A stretch of 19,525 bases of DNA from positions 1 to 19,525 of the forward strand of contig JAGMBN010000013.1 in NCBI GenBank assembly GCA_023129655.1. Reading direction: 5' to 3'. This document shows positions 7,691 to 14,717 of the stretch, piece by piece. The DNA comes from a bacterium. GTDB lineage: Bacteria > JAHJDO01. Numbering within the stretch: position 1 is the stretch's first letter; each line of letters begins with the position of its first letter. A program made the translations under genes and the position numbers. The notes below the pieces were generated by a model, which saw nothing but the letters and a program-made list of their open reading frames with translations, did no database searches and was not told where the DNA came from.

Positions 7691-7757
7691 GTCATTCCAC
7701 GACTTGATCGGGGAATCCAGCGCTTTTCTGGATCTTCCTGTCAAGCAGGAAGATGAC
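7691..7757. repeat. Imperfect inverted repeat (interspersed palindrome) after the UroD-family gene
   Basis: Two 30-base arms, 7691-7720 (starts GTCATTCCACGACTTGATC) and 7728-7757 (ends AGGAAGATGAC), are imperfect reverse complements around a short loop. The outer GTCAT/ATGAC and inner ATCCAG/CTGGAT ends match exactly. It resembles common interspersed GTCATTCC-type palindromes of bacterial genomes. It sits between the UroD-family stop and the promoter of the next operon, where it may act as a transcript-end structure. Confidence 0.75.
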
Positions 7758-7760
7758 AGC

Positions 7761-7789
7761 TTGACATTGAAGTCCAAGTTGACTACAAT
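7761..7789 (+). promoter_or_regulatory. Near-consensus sigma-70 promoter for the wHTH-MNT/HEPN operon
   Basis: TTGACA at 7761-7766 and TACAAT at 7784-7789 are separated by exactly 17 bases, giving a perfect -35 box and a 5/6 -10 box. Transcription would start near 7796, leaving a leader of about 20 bases before ATG 7816. It is the best promoter match I found in the window and stands directly in front of a toxin-antitoxin-like pair. Confidence 0.7.
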
Positions 7790-7810
7790 TGTATTAATAA
7801 TTGACTACAA
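7779..7810. repeat. Direct repeat TTGACTACAA x2, candidate operator
   Basis: The 10-base sequence TTGACTACAA occurs at 7779-7788 and again at 7801-7810, 22 bases apart (about two helical turns). The first copy overlaps the -10 box and the second lies just after the likely transcription start. The downstream gene encodes a winged-helix DNA-binding domain, so an autoregulatory operator is plausible. The repeat is seen; the binding is inferred. Confidence 0.5.
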
Positions 7811-7815
7811 CGTTT

Positions 7816-8400
7816 ATGGATATTTTTAAATTAACTAAATCAAAAACAAGAGAAGAAATTCTTCGCTTATTTTTTTTGGACACAAGAAAGAGATATTATT
7901 TAAGAGAGATTGAAAGGATTCTTAATATTTCAGTTGGGAATATTCGCAGGGAGCTTTTATCTTTAGAAAAATCCGGATTATTTAAGCATGAAGAGGTAGG
8001 GAATCAAGTTTATTATTCAGTAAATAAGGAAGCACCAGTCTTTGATGAATTCAGTAAAATTGTTTCCAAAACTATTGGAGTAGGAGGAATAATAAAAAAT
8101 GCTTTAAAAAAAATCAAGGGGATTAAACTCGCTTTTATTTTTGGCTCTTATGCTAAAGGAAAAGAGGACTCTCTTTCTGACATTGACTTAATGGTTATTG
8201 GCAAGCCAAGTGAAGATGAATTAATTTCAGAGATTTTAAAAGTCGAAAAAAAGCTTAGTCGGGAAGTTAATTATCATATTTTCTCTCTGGCTGACTGGGA
8301 AAAAAGAATTAAAGGAGACAATTCATTTTTTAAAAACATTTTGTCTCAAGCAAAAATATTTTTAATTGGCGATAAAAATGAGTTATCAAGAATTAGTTAA
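7816..8400 (+). CDS. Winged-helix / nucleotidyltransferase fusion (antitoxin-like)
   Basis: The 194-residue protein joins a winged-helix DNA-binding domain (residues 1-70, with YYLREIERILNISVGNIRRE as the probable recognition region and GNQVYYSV as the wing) to a minimal nucleotidyltransferase. The latter has FGSYAKGKEDSLSDIDL: G110-S111, ten residues, then D122-x-D124, the classical GSx10DxD. ATG 7816 is chosen over TTG 7801 because TTG lies inside the repeated operator-like sequence; no strong ribosome site is seen. The 3' end overlaps the HEPN gene by 23 bases. Such fusions are usually antitoxins that also repress their own promoter. The sequence is unlike the 570-839 nucleotidyltransferase, so the two pairs are not recent duplicates. 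Confidence 0.85.
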   Translation: MDIFKLTKSKTREEILRLFFLDTRKRYYLREIERILNISVGNIRRELLSLEKSGLFKHEEVGNQVYYSVNKEAPVFDEFSKIVSKTIGVGGIIKNALKKIKGIKLAFIFGSYAKGKEDSLSDIDLMVIGKPSEDELISEILKVEKKLSREVNYHIFSLADWEKRIKGDNSFFKNILSQAKIFLIGDKNELSRIS

Positions 8401-8830
8401 AAAAGGATTACTGAGAAAAGAAAAAATTGGCTTTGATCAAATAGATAAGGTTTTAGAAAAAGCTTATCGGAATATCAAAAGCGCCAAGACTCTTCTTAAA
8501 GATAATGATGAAGAAGGGAGCTTCCAATTCGCTTATCAAGCCATGCTGTTAGCAGGAAGAGCATTGGCTTTTTCTTATGGATTAAGACCTCGCATTGTTG
8601 GATCTCATAAAATAGTAATAGATTTCACAGAAACAGTAATAGGAAAAGAATATAAAATTTTAGTTAGGAAATTTGATAAAGCAAGGAGAAAAAGACATTA
8701 CTTAATTTATGGAATAGGATTAGTTATTTCCAAAACTGAAGCAGAAAATGCTATTAGTTCGGCTGAAGAATTTTTAAGAATAATCAAAGAAATCATTCAG
8801 AGAAGAGATCCTCAAAGGAAGTTGATTTAG
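8378..8830 (+). CDS. HEPN-domain protein, toxin partner of the wHTH-nucleotidyltransferase
   Basis: The 150-residue helical protein has features of the second HEPN group: SFQFAYQAMLLAGRALAFSYG (residues 48-68), SHK at 76-78, and the basic R103-R104-K105-R106-H107 with Y111-G112, the likely RNA-cleaving site. ATG 8378 is preferred to TTG 8366. It lies inside the end of the upstream gene, which gives the usual overlap, though the ribosome site is weak. HEPN proteins paired with nucleotidyltransferases are generally toxins. This one differs from the RX4HXY protein at 832-1260, so AMPylation-type control cannot be assumed. Both genes of this pair look more AT-rich than their neighbours, in keeping with acquisition. 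Confidence 0.8.
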   Translation: MSYQELVKKGLLRKEKIGFDQIDKVLEKAYRNIKSAKTLLKDNDEEGSFQFAYQAMLLAGRALAFSYGLRPRIVGSHKIVIDFTETVIGKEYKILVRKFDKARRKRHYLIYGIGLVISKTEAENAISSAEEFLRIIKEIIQRRDPQRKLI

Positions 8831-8904
8831 AGATAGTTCTTTAAAGATTCACAGAGAATCTTCAAATTGTTGGAAGAAAAAGCAAAAATGTTTTTTAGTA
8901 AGGA

Positions 8905-9512
8905 ATGTTTGATATAAATATTTGTGAATGCGGATGTAGCAATATGCCTGCGAAAAGATCGCTTTTTGATTTTGACCTTACAACTATACCTAACTATGCT
9001 TGGGAATATGGATTGCTGTTTCCTGATAAGAATATCGATACAGCTACCAGTATTATAGCTAAATCCAATTACCTTGATTGTCCTTGGGGTGGAAATGTTT
9101 TGGACGACCTTAAATATTATTACGCTTTTTTCCCAGTTTTTGTTTCTTTGATGTTCAAGGAATTGACGCCTGATGTGGCGTATTACCCATTTCGTTGTTG
9201 GGCGAAAGCTCTACATGGAGATGTTTGTTTGAGAAATGCACGCAATCTAAAAGTTCTTCATGTTGGTTGCGCATGCGAAGAAACAGCTCTAAGTGGTTAT
9301 AAGATGGTAGAAAACCTTTTTGGAGCAAAAAATTTAGCTGGTTTCTGAGAAGTGTGAGTGATATTGTAAATCTTTTTCAAGACGCAGGATTTAGCAGGCT
9401 AAAAATTAAGAGATTATGTTTGAAAGACGGTATTTCGTATGAAGACGTGGATTTAAATAGTAAAAATCCAGTAAATGTTAAGGGGTCTTTTATAGTATGC
9501 GCCATGAAGTAA
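8905..9512 (+). pseudogene. Broken SAM-dependent methyltransferase-like gene
   Basis: The first part (8905-9348, 147 codons) ends in LKVLHVGCACEETALSGY, which looks like the SAM-binding glycine-rich motif I of a class I methyltransferase, then stops soon after at TGA 9346-9348. In another frame, codons from about 9351 to the TAA at 9510-9512 read SDIVNLFQDAGFSRLKI and end GSFIVCAMK, a typical class I methyltransferase C-terminus. The middle of the fold is missing, so a deletion with frame change is likely. The substrate cannot be recognised. The N-terminal region is Cys- and Trp-rich and also unfamiliar. The alternative is that 8905-9348 is an intact small protein of unknown function. Confidence 0.55.
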
Positions 9513-9550
9513 ATAAAACATTCATGTCGGCAAGTGGGTATGAAAGACGA

Positions 9551-9590
9551 GATTGCTTCATCCCGAAAGCATTCGGGATTCGTAATGACA
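9551..9590. repeat. Interspersed palindrome remnant upstream of the HdrA fusion
   Basis: ATCCCGAA (9560-9567) pairs perfectly with TTCGGGAT (9572-9579) around AGCA, and TAATGACA ends the unit. Read on the minus strand it begins TGTCATTACGAATCCC, sharing the GTCATT start of the 7691-7757 element. No T tract follows. It lies in the short gap before the HdrA-fusion gene; the rest of 9513-9607 shows only a weak GAAAGAGA purine leader. Confidence 0.6.
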
Positions 9591-9607
9591 GAAAGAGAAT
9601 ATTTTAG

Positions 9608-12600
9608 ATGAAAAATAAAAATCAAAAACCTGTAGCTTCAGTAATGGTGGTTGGCGCTGGGATTGGGGGCATACAGGCGTCTTTAGACCTGGCTGAGTCA
9701 GGGTTTAAGGTTTATCTTGTAGAATCATCGCCGACAATTGGCGGTGTAATGGCTCAGCTTGATAAAACCTTTCCCACAAATGATTGCTCTATGTGCATAA
9801 TGTCCCCGAAACTGGTTGAGTGCGGCAGGCATCTGAATATAGAGAATATTACCTATTCAGACATAGAAGATGTTTCAGGTCAAGCCGGTAATTTTATAGT
9901 ACGCGTTAGAAGGAAATCCAGATTTATAGATATAACGAAATGTACCGGATGCGCTGAATGTGAAGATGTATGTCCTGTAAAGGTTCCTGATGAATTTAAT
10001 CAGGAATTAGTTTCTCGTAAAGCTATTTATAGACCATTTCCGCAGGCATATCCAAATGCGTATACAATTGAGAAAAACGATATTTCTCCGTGCAGACTTG
10101 CCTGTCCTGCAGGGGTTAATCCGCATGGATATGTTGCGCTCATTTCTGCGGGCAAGTATAAAGAGGCGCTTGATCTTGTAAGAGAGAGGATCGCATTTGC
10201 CGCAGTGTGCGGCAGAGTTTGTCATCATCCGTGTGAAGCGCAGTGTAAAAGAGGAGAATATGACCAGCCGATTGCTATAAGGTCTTTAAAACGGTTTCTT
10301 GCGGATTGGGAAGATAAAAATAGGGGGCAGGGGGCAGGAGGGGGCAGGGGGCAGGAAAAAAAGACAGCAAAAAAAGAGAAGATTGCAATTATTGGTTCCG
10401 GTCCTGCTGGACTAAGCTGCGCTTATGATCTGGTACGAGAAGGATATCCTGTTACAGTATTTGAAGCATTACCTGTTGCAGGCGGAATGCTTGCGGTAGG
10501 CATACCTGAATATCGCCTGCCTAAGGATATATTAAACAAAGAGATTAAAATGATTCAGGATATGGGTGTTGAGATAAAAACAAATATTCGCATAGGCGAT
10601 AAAATCAATTTTGGCGACTTAAGGAATAAAATGGGATATAAAGCTGTGTTCATTGCAGCAGGCGCTCATAAGGGGATTAAGCTGGGTATTTCCGGGGAGG
10701 AGATGAAAGGAGTATTGGATTGCGTGGCTTTTTTGAGAGAGGCAAATCTAGGCAAGCTCAAGCAAGTTAAAGGGAAAGTGGCTGTTATAGGAGGAGGAAA
10801 CGCAGCTGTGGATTCTGCCAGAACTGCCTTGAGACTTGGAGCCAGTAAAGTAACGATCATATACAGACGCACTAAAGTTGAAATGCCTGCAGATGAGGAA
10901 GAGATAAAAGCGGCAGAGGAAGAAGGGATTAATATTATCTATTTAGCTGCTCCGTTGAGAATAGTTAGTAAAAAGGGCGAAGCCCTCAAGGTTGTTTGTC
11001 AAAAAATGAAGCTTGGTGAACCTGATGACAGTGGAAGAAGAAGACCTGTACCAATACCAAAAACCGATTTTACTGTTGAGATAGATATGCTTATACCTGC
11101 TATAAGCCAGTCTCCTGACCTATCTTTTATCTCAGGAGACCATGGCATAAGCATTACTAAGTGGAATACAATTGATGCTGATGTTGATACCTGCCAGACT
11201 GTTAAAGGAGGCATATTCGCAGGTGGGGATGTTACTAGCGGACCTGGCACGGTTATAGAAGCAATTGCAGCCGGGAAGAAAGCAGCTGTATCAATAATTG
11301 GATATCTACAGGGGGCAAAATTAACCTACAAAACAGTTCAGGGTAATCCGAGCGAGCCGGATGTTGGAGATTATATTACGCCTGAAAACAGAGTGAAAAT
11401 GCCGGAGCTGGATGTTAAGCCAAGGATTAAAAATTTCTCTGAAGTTGAGCTTGGATTCTCAGAAGAAGACGCAAAGAGAGAAGCGGAAAGATGTCTTAAT
11501 TGCGGAATTTGTTCCGGGTGCGGCGAATGCGAAAAGATATGTCAGGCGAATGCGATAGACCATGACATGAAAGATGAATTTGAAGAAATAAATATTGGCT
11601 CAATAATTCTTGCGCCGGGCTTTGAGGAATTTAATCCTAAATTGAAATATGATTATGGATACAGCAGATTTAAGAATGTGATCAGCAGTATTCAATTTGA
11701 AAGGATTTTATCCGCTTCAGGGCCTTACGAAGGACATCTGTTAAGACCTTCTGATAGGAAATCGCCGAAGAGAATTGCATTTCTTCAGTGTGTTGGTTCA
11801 AGGGACGTTGATTGTGGAGCTGGATACTGCTCTTCGGTATGTTGTATGTATGCTATAAAAGAAGCGATTATAGCAAAAGAACACAGTACGGAGAATTTGG
11901 ACATTAATATTTTCTTTATGGATATGAGGGCGTATGGCAAGGACTTTGACAAATACTACGAAAGAGCAAAAGCCGAACATGGCGTAAAATTTATAAGATC
12001 AAGAGTTTCAGAAGCGATTGAAAATAAAAAAACAGGTAATATTACATTAAGATATGTCAATGAAGAGGGAAATGTGTTCTTTGAGGAATTTGATCTTGTT
12101 GTTCTTTCAGTAGGGCTGAAGCCTTCTAAGAAAATTTCCAATCTTGCAAGAAAGATTGGCATTAAACTTAACCAATATAATTTTTGTGATACAAGGGACT
12201 TTCTTCCTCTGAATACCTCAAAATTGGGAATATTTGTATGTGGGGCATTTAGCGGTCCAAAGGATATTCCTGAAACTGTAATGGGAGCAAGCGGAGTTGC
12301 AGCTGCAGCTGCAGAGCCGTTATTTAGTGTGCGTGGTGCATTAATAAAAGAGAAAGCATATCCAAAAGAGCTTGATATACGCGGGCAGGGACCCAGAATA
12401 GGTGTTTTTGTATGCCATTGCGGTATTAATATTGGCGGCGTAGTTGACGTTAAAGAGGTTGTTGAATATGCAAAAACACTTCCAAACGTTGTATATGCAG
12501 ATGAGAATTTATACACATGCTCACAGGATACTCAACAAATAATGAAGGATAAGATTAAGGAGCATAGCTTAAACAGAGTAATAGTCGCTTCCTGTTCTCC

Positions 12601-14059
12601 GAGAACACATGAGGCTCTGTTTCAGGAGACAATTAAAGAAGCCGGGCTGAATCCTTATTTATTTGAAATGGGGAATATCAGGGATCAGTGTTCATGGGTA
12701 CATATGAAGCAGCCTAAGGAGGCTACAGACAAAGCAAAGGATCTGGTTAGAATGACTGTGGCGAAAGCGCGCTTTAAACGTCCTCTTGAAAGAATTCCCT
12801 CAGATGTAGTACAGCAAGCTCTTGTTATTGGTGGGGGTGTAGCTGGTATGACTGCTGCGCTGTCAATAGCAAACAACGGGTTTCAAACACATCTTATTGA
12901 AAAGGAAGCTGAGCTTGGAGGAAATCTGAGAAATATCCATTTTGATATAAACGGACAAGAAATCAGGAATAAATTTGAAAATCTGAGAAAACAAGTTAAG
13001 GCCAGCAAACACATAAAAGTGTACTTAAATTCACATGTTAAAGAAATTGAAGGATACGTAGGGAACTTTAATTCAAAACTAAAAATTAACAATTCAAAAT
13101 TAATGGAAGTTAAGCATGGAGTTGTTATTGTTGCGACGGGAGCGGAGGAATATAAACCAACAGAATATCTGTATGGAAAAAACCGGCGAATTATCGTACA
13201 GTCGGAACTTGAAGAAAGAATTACAAAATACGAAGTACGAAACATGAAGCGTGAAATACAATCTGTTGTAATGATTCAGTGTGTAGGCTCAAGAGATGAG
13301 GAAAGACCTTATTGCAGCAGGGTTTGCTGCCAGCAGGCAATAAAAAACGCGCTCCTATTAAAAGAGAGAAATCCTGAGATTGAGATTTATATTCTTTACA
13401 GAGACATGAGAACATACGGATTTTATGAAGATGCATACAGGGAAGCAAGACATAGAGGGGTAATTTTTATAAGATACAATGATGATGAGAAACCGGATGT
13501 TAAACTGGATAAGAAGAAATTAATTGTTTCTGTTAAAGATATAATCGTTGGAAGGCAGCTGGATTTAAATACGGATTTATTGGTTTTGAGCGCAGGAATT
13601 ATACCTAATCCTGAAAATATAGAGCTTTCGCAAATGATGAAAGTGCCATTAAATGAGGATAGGTTCTTTCTTGAGGCGCATATGAAACTCCGTCCTGTTG
13701 ATTTTGCAACTGAAGGCGTTTTTATGTGCGGTCTTGCTCATGGACCAAAAAATATAAAGGAAAGTATTGTTCAGGCATATGCAGCAGCAGGCAGAGCATG
13801 CACTGTATTGGCTAAAAAACAGATTTTTGCAGAGGGAACTATTTCTGTTGTTGATGGGACTAAGTGCGACGGCTGCGGATTATGTGTTGAAGTATGCGCT
13901 TATAAGGCAATAGAGATTGACGAGGAGCGCAATATCGCTGTTGTAAATTCCACCTTATGTAAAGGATGTGGAGCATGTTCTGCATCATGCAGACCAAATG
14001 CAATAACCATTAGTGGTTTTACAGATGAACAAATTCTTGCGCAGATTGACGCGCTGTAA
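9608..14059 (+). CDS. HdrA - GltD - HdrA fusion flavoprotein (1483 aa)
   Basis: A single open frame encodes a giant redox protein. First HdrA module: FAD fold GAGIGG (16-21), cluster motif NDCSMCIMSPKLVECGRH (C60, C63, C72), [4Fe-4S] C112/115/118/122. It is then interrupted by a GltD-like unit: Fer4_20-type cysteines (C162, C166, C201, C205, C209, C213), FAD motif GSGPAG (263-268), NAD(P) fold GGGNAAVDSAR (395-405), YRRTK (419-423) suggesting NADPH, and GGDV (539-542). The first HdrA resumes at C629-C645, then CVGSRD (728) and CSSVCC. A second HdrA follows: CHCG (936-939), FAD motif GGGVAG (1075-1080), CVGSRD (1225) and CSRVCC. Two ferredoxin motifs close it (C1420-C1430, C1451-C1461). HdrA is the flavin-bifurcating subunit of Hdr complexes. 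NADPH-fed transfer to MetVF is inferred. Confidence 0.92.
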   Translation: MKNKNQKPVASVMVVGAGIGGIQASLDLAESGFKVYLVESSPTIGGVMAQLDKTFPTNDCSMCIMSPKLVECGRHLNIENITYSDIEDVSGQAGNFIVRVRRKSRFIDITKCTGCAECEDVCPVKVPDEFNQELVSRKAIYRPFPQAYPNAYTIEKNDISPCRLACPAGVNPHGYVALISAGKYKEALDLVRERIAFAAVCGRVCHHPCEAQCKRGEYDQPIAIRSLKRFLADWEDKNRGQGAGGGRGQEKKTAKKEKIAIIGSGPAGLSCAYDLVREGYPVTVFEALPVAGGMLAVGIPEYRLPKDILNKEIKMIQDMGVEIKTNIRIGDKINFGDLRNKMGYKAVFIAAGAHKGIKLGISGEEMKGVLDCVAFLREANLGKLKQVKGKVAVIGGGNAAVDSARTALRLGASKVTIIYRRTKVEMPADEEEIKAAEEEGINIIYLAAPLRIVSKKGEALKVVCQKMKLGEPDDSGRRRPVPIPKTDFTVEIDMLIPAISQSPDLSFISGDHGISITKWNTIDADVDTCQTVKGGIFAGGDVTSGPGTVIEAIAAGKKAAVSIIGYLQGAKLTYKTVQGNPSEPDVGDYITPENRVKMPELDVKPRIKNFSEVELGFSEEDAKREAERCLNCGICSGCGECEKICQANAIDHDMKDEFEEINIGSIILAPGFEEFNPKLKYDYGYSRFKNVISSIQFERILSASGPYEGHLLRPSDRKSPKRIAFLQCVGSRDVDCGAGYCSSVCCMYAIKEAIIAKEHSTENLDINIFFMDMRAYGKDFDKYYERAKAEHGVKFIRSRVSEAIENKKTGNITLRYVNEEGNVFFEEFDLVVLSVGLKPSKKISNLARKIGIKLNQYNFCDTRDFLPLNTSKLGIFVCGAFSGPKDIPETVMGASGVAAAAAEPLFSVRGALIKEKAYPKELDIRGQGPRIGVFVCHCGINIGGVVDVKEVVEYAKTLPNVVYADENLYTCSQDTQQIMKDKIKEHSLNRVIVASCSPRTHEALFQETIKEAGLNPYLFEMGNIRDQCSWVHMKQPKEATDKAKDLVRMTVAKARFKRPLERIPSDVVQQALVIGGGVAGMTAALSIANNGFQTHLIEKEAELGGNLRNIHFDINGQEIRNKFENLRKQVKASKHIKVYLNSHVKEIEGYVGNFNSKLKINNSKLMEVKHGVVIVATGAEEYKPTEYLYGKNRRIIVQSELEERITKYEVRNMKREIQSVVMIQCVGSRDEERPYCSRVCCQQAIKNALLLKERNPEIEIYILYRDMRTYGFYEDAYREARHRGVIFIRYNDDEKPDVKLDKKKLIVSVKDIIVGRQLDLNTDLLVLSAGIIPNPENIELSQMMKVPLNEDRFFLEAHMKLRPVDFATEGVFMCGLAHGPKNIKESIVQAYAAAGRACTVLAKKQIFAEGTISVVDGTKCDGCGLCVEVCAYKAIEIDEERNIAVVNSTLCKGCGACSASCRPNAITISGFTDEQILAQIDAL
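10322..10355 (+). repeat. Perfect 17-bp tandem duplication, G-rich, inside the HdrA-fusion gene
   Basis: The 17-base unit agggggcagggggcagg occurs twice back to back (10322-10338 and 10339-10355). It encodes the Gly/Gln/Arg linker near residues 239-250 and is followed by Lys-rich KKTAKK, between the Fer4_20 part and the FAD fold of the GltD unit. Four runs of five G with loops CA, CAGGA and CA make it a strong G-quadruplex candidate on the coding strand. It stands out from its AT-rich surroundings and looks like an inserted interspersed repeat kept in frame. Confidence 0.85.
13070..13099 (+). repeat. AATTCAAAA direct repeat inside the HdrA-fusion gene
   Basis: AATTCAAAA occurs at 13070-13078 and 13091-13099, 21 bases apart, and is translated as the repeated NSKL of NSKLKINNSKLM (from residue 1155). 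It falls in a predicted loop of the second HdrA module, before the HGVVIVATG strand. The composition resembles AATTCAAAATTAAAAATT-type interspersed repeats. Confidence 0.55.
13229..13242 (+). repeat. TACGAAGTACGAAA motif inside the HdrA-fusion gene
   Basis: TACGAAG and TACGAAA lie in tandem and encode part of KYEVRNMK, a stretch between the LEER segment and VVMIQCVGSR. The string looks like the TACGAAGTACGAAATACGA repeat family seen between genes in some bacteria. It is short, so chance is not excluded. Confidence 0.35.
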
Positions 14060-14176
14060 TAGAATGGATTCAAGTTAGATTAGATTTACTGAGTTTAGTA
14101 AGCAGAGGCGAAGGAGTATCAGGCAAAAAAGTAACCAAAATTTCAAAGAACCAAACTAGTTCAGGGAGGCAGAAAA

Positions 14177-14704
14177 ATGATACGATCAACTACAATCCTT
14201 ACTGTAAGGCACAAGGGAAAGGTGGCTATAGGTGGTGACGGGCAGGTTACACAAAATGAAACTATTATGAAGAAGAATGCAAAAAAACTACGTAGATTAT
14301 ATAATGATCAAGTGCTGGTTGGTTTTGCAGGGGCAACAGCAGATGCTTTTACTCTGTTTGAAAGGTTTGAGAAAAAACTGGAGGAGTATAGCGGCAACCT
14401 TCAGCGGGCTGCAATTGAGCTTGCAAAAGACTGGCGCACAGATAGAGTTCTAAGACGGCTGGAGTCCTTGCTTGCTGTTGTTAATAAGGATTATTCGCTT
14501 CTTATATCAGGGAATGGAGATGTTATTGAGCCAAGTGACGGCGTATTAGCAATAGGCTCAGGAGGACCTTACGCGCTTGCTGCAGCTAAGGCATTGATAA
14601 AACATTCAGACCTGTCAGCAGCAGAAATCGTTAAGGAAGCCATTCTAATAGCATCTTCAATATGTATATATACAAATGATAATATTATTGTAGAGAAACT
14701 ATAG
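14177..14704 (+). CDS. hslV: HslV, proteolytic subunit of the HslUV ATP-dependent protease
   Basis: The 175-residue protein is a bacterial proteasome-like peptidase. The N-terminus reads MIRS-TTILTVRHKG, so T5 is the likely catalytic threonine freed by removal of a 4-residue leader; E. coli HslV needs only Met removal. GGDGQVT, LVGFAGATAD and AIGSGGPYALAAAKAL are family hallmarks. It forms hexamer rings that dock on HslU. ATG 14177 follows AGGGAGG at good spacing. The 117-base gap before it probably holds its own promoter, though I see no clear boxes. It ends 13 bases before hslU, the standard gene order. Confidence 0.96.
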   Translation: MIRSTTILTVRHKGKVAIGGDGQVTQNETIMKKNAKKLRRLYNDQVLVGFAGATADAFTLFERFEKKLEEYSGNLQRAAIELAKDWRTDRVLRRLESLLAVVNKDYSLLISGNGDVIEPSDGVLAIGSGGPYALAAAKALIKHSDLSAAEIVKEAILIASSICIYTNDNIIVEKL

Positions 14705-14717
14705 GGAGAAAATTCTA

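Noticed and set aside
8844..8862. Stem-loop AAGATTC-ACAGA-GAATCTT after the HEPN gene as a terminator
   Set aside because: The stem is only 7 AT-rich base pairs and no T tract follows.
10322..10355. CRISPR or variable-number repeat array
   Set aside because: There are only two adjacent 17-bp copies without spacers, in frame within a gene.
11956..12516. 186-codon open frame antisense to the HdrA fusion
   Set aside because: It lies wholly opposite strongly conserved HdrA codons and has no recognisable protein motif.
9608..14059. The HdrA-GltD fusion as two genes joined by assembly error
   Set aside because: The frame is continuous at both joints and the insertion begins and ends at cluster-domain borders, as expected for a natural fusion; read data could still overturn this.
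14046..14065. TTGACG and TAGAAT as an hslV promoter
   Set aside because: The spacing is only 8 bases, and TTGACG lies within the end of the preceding gene.
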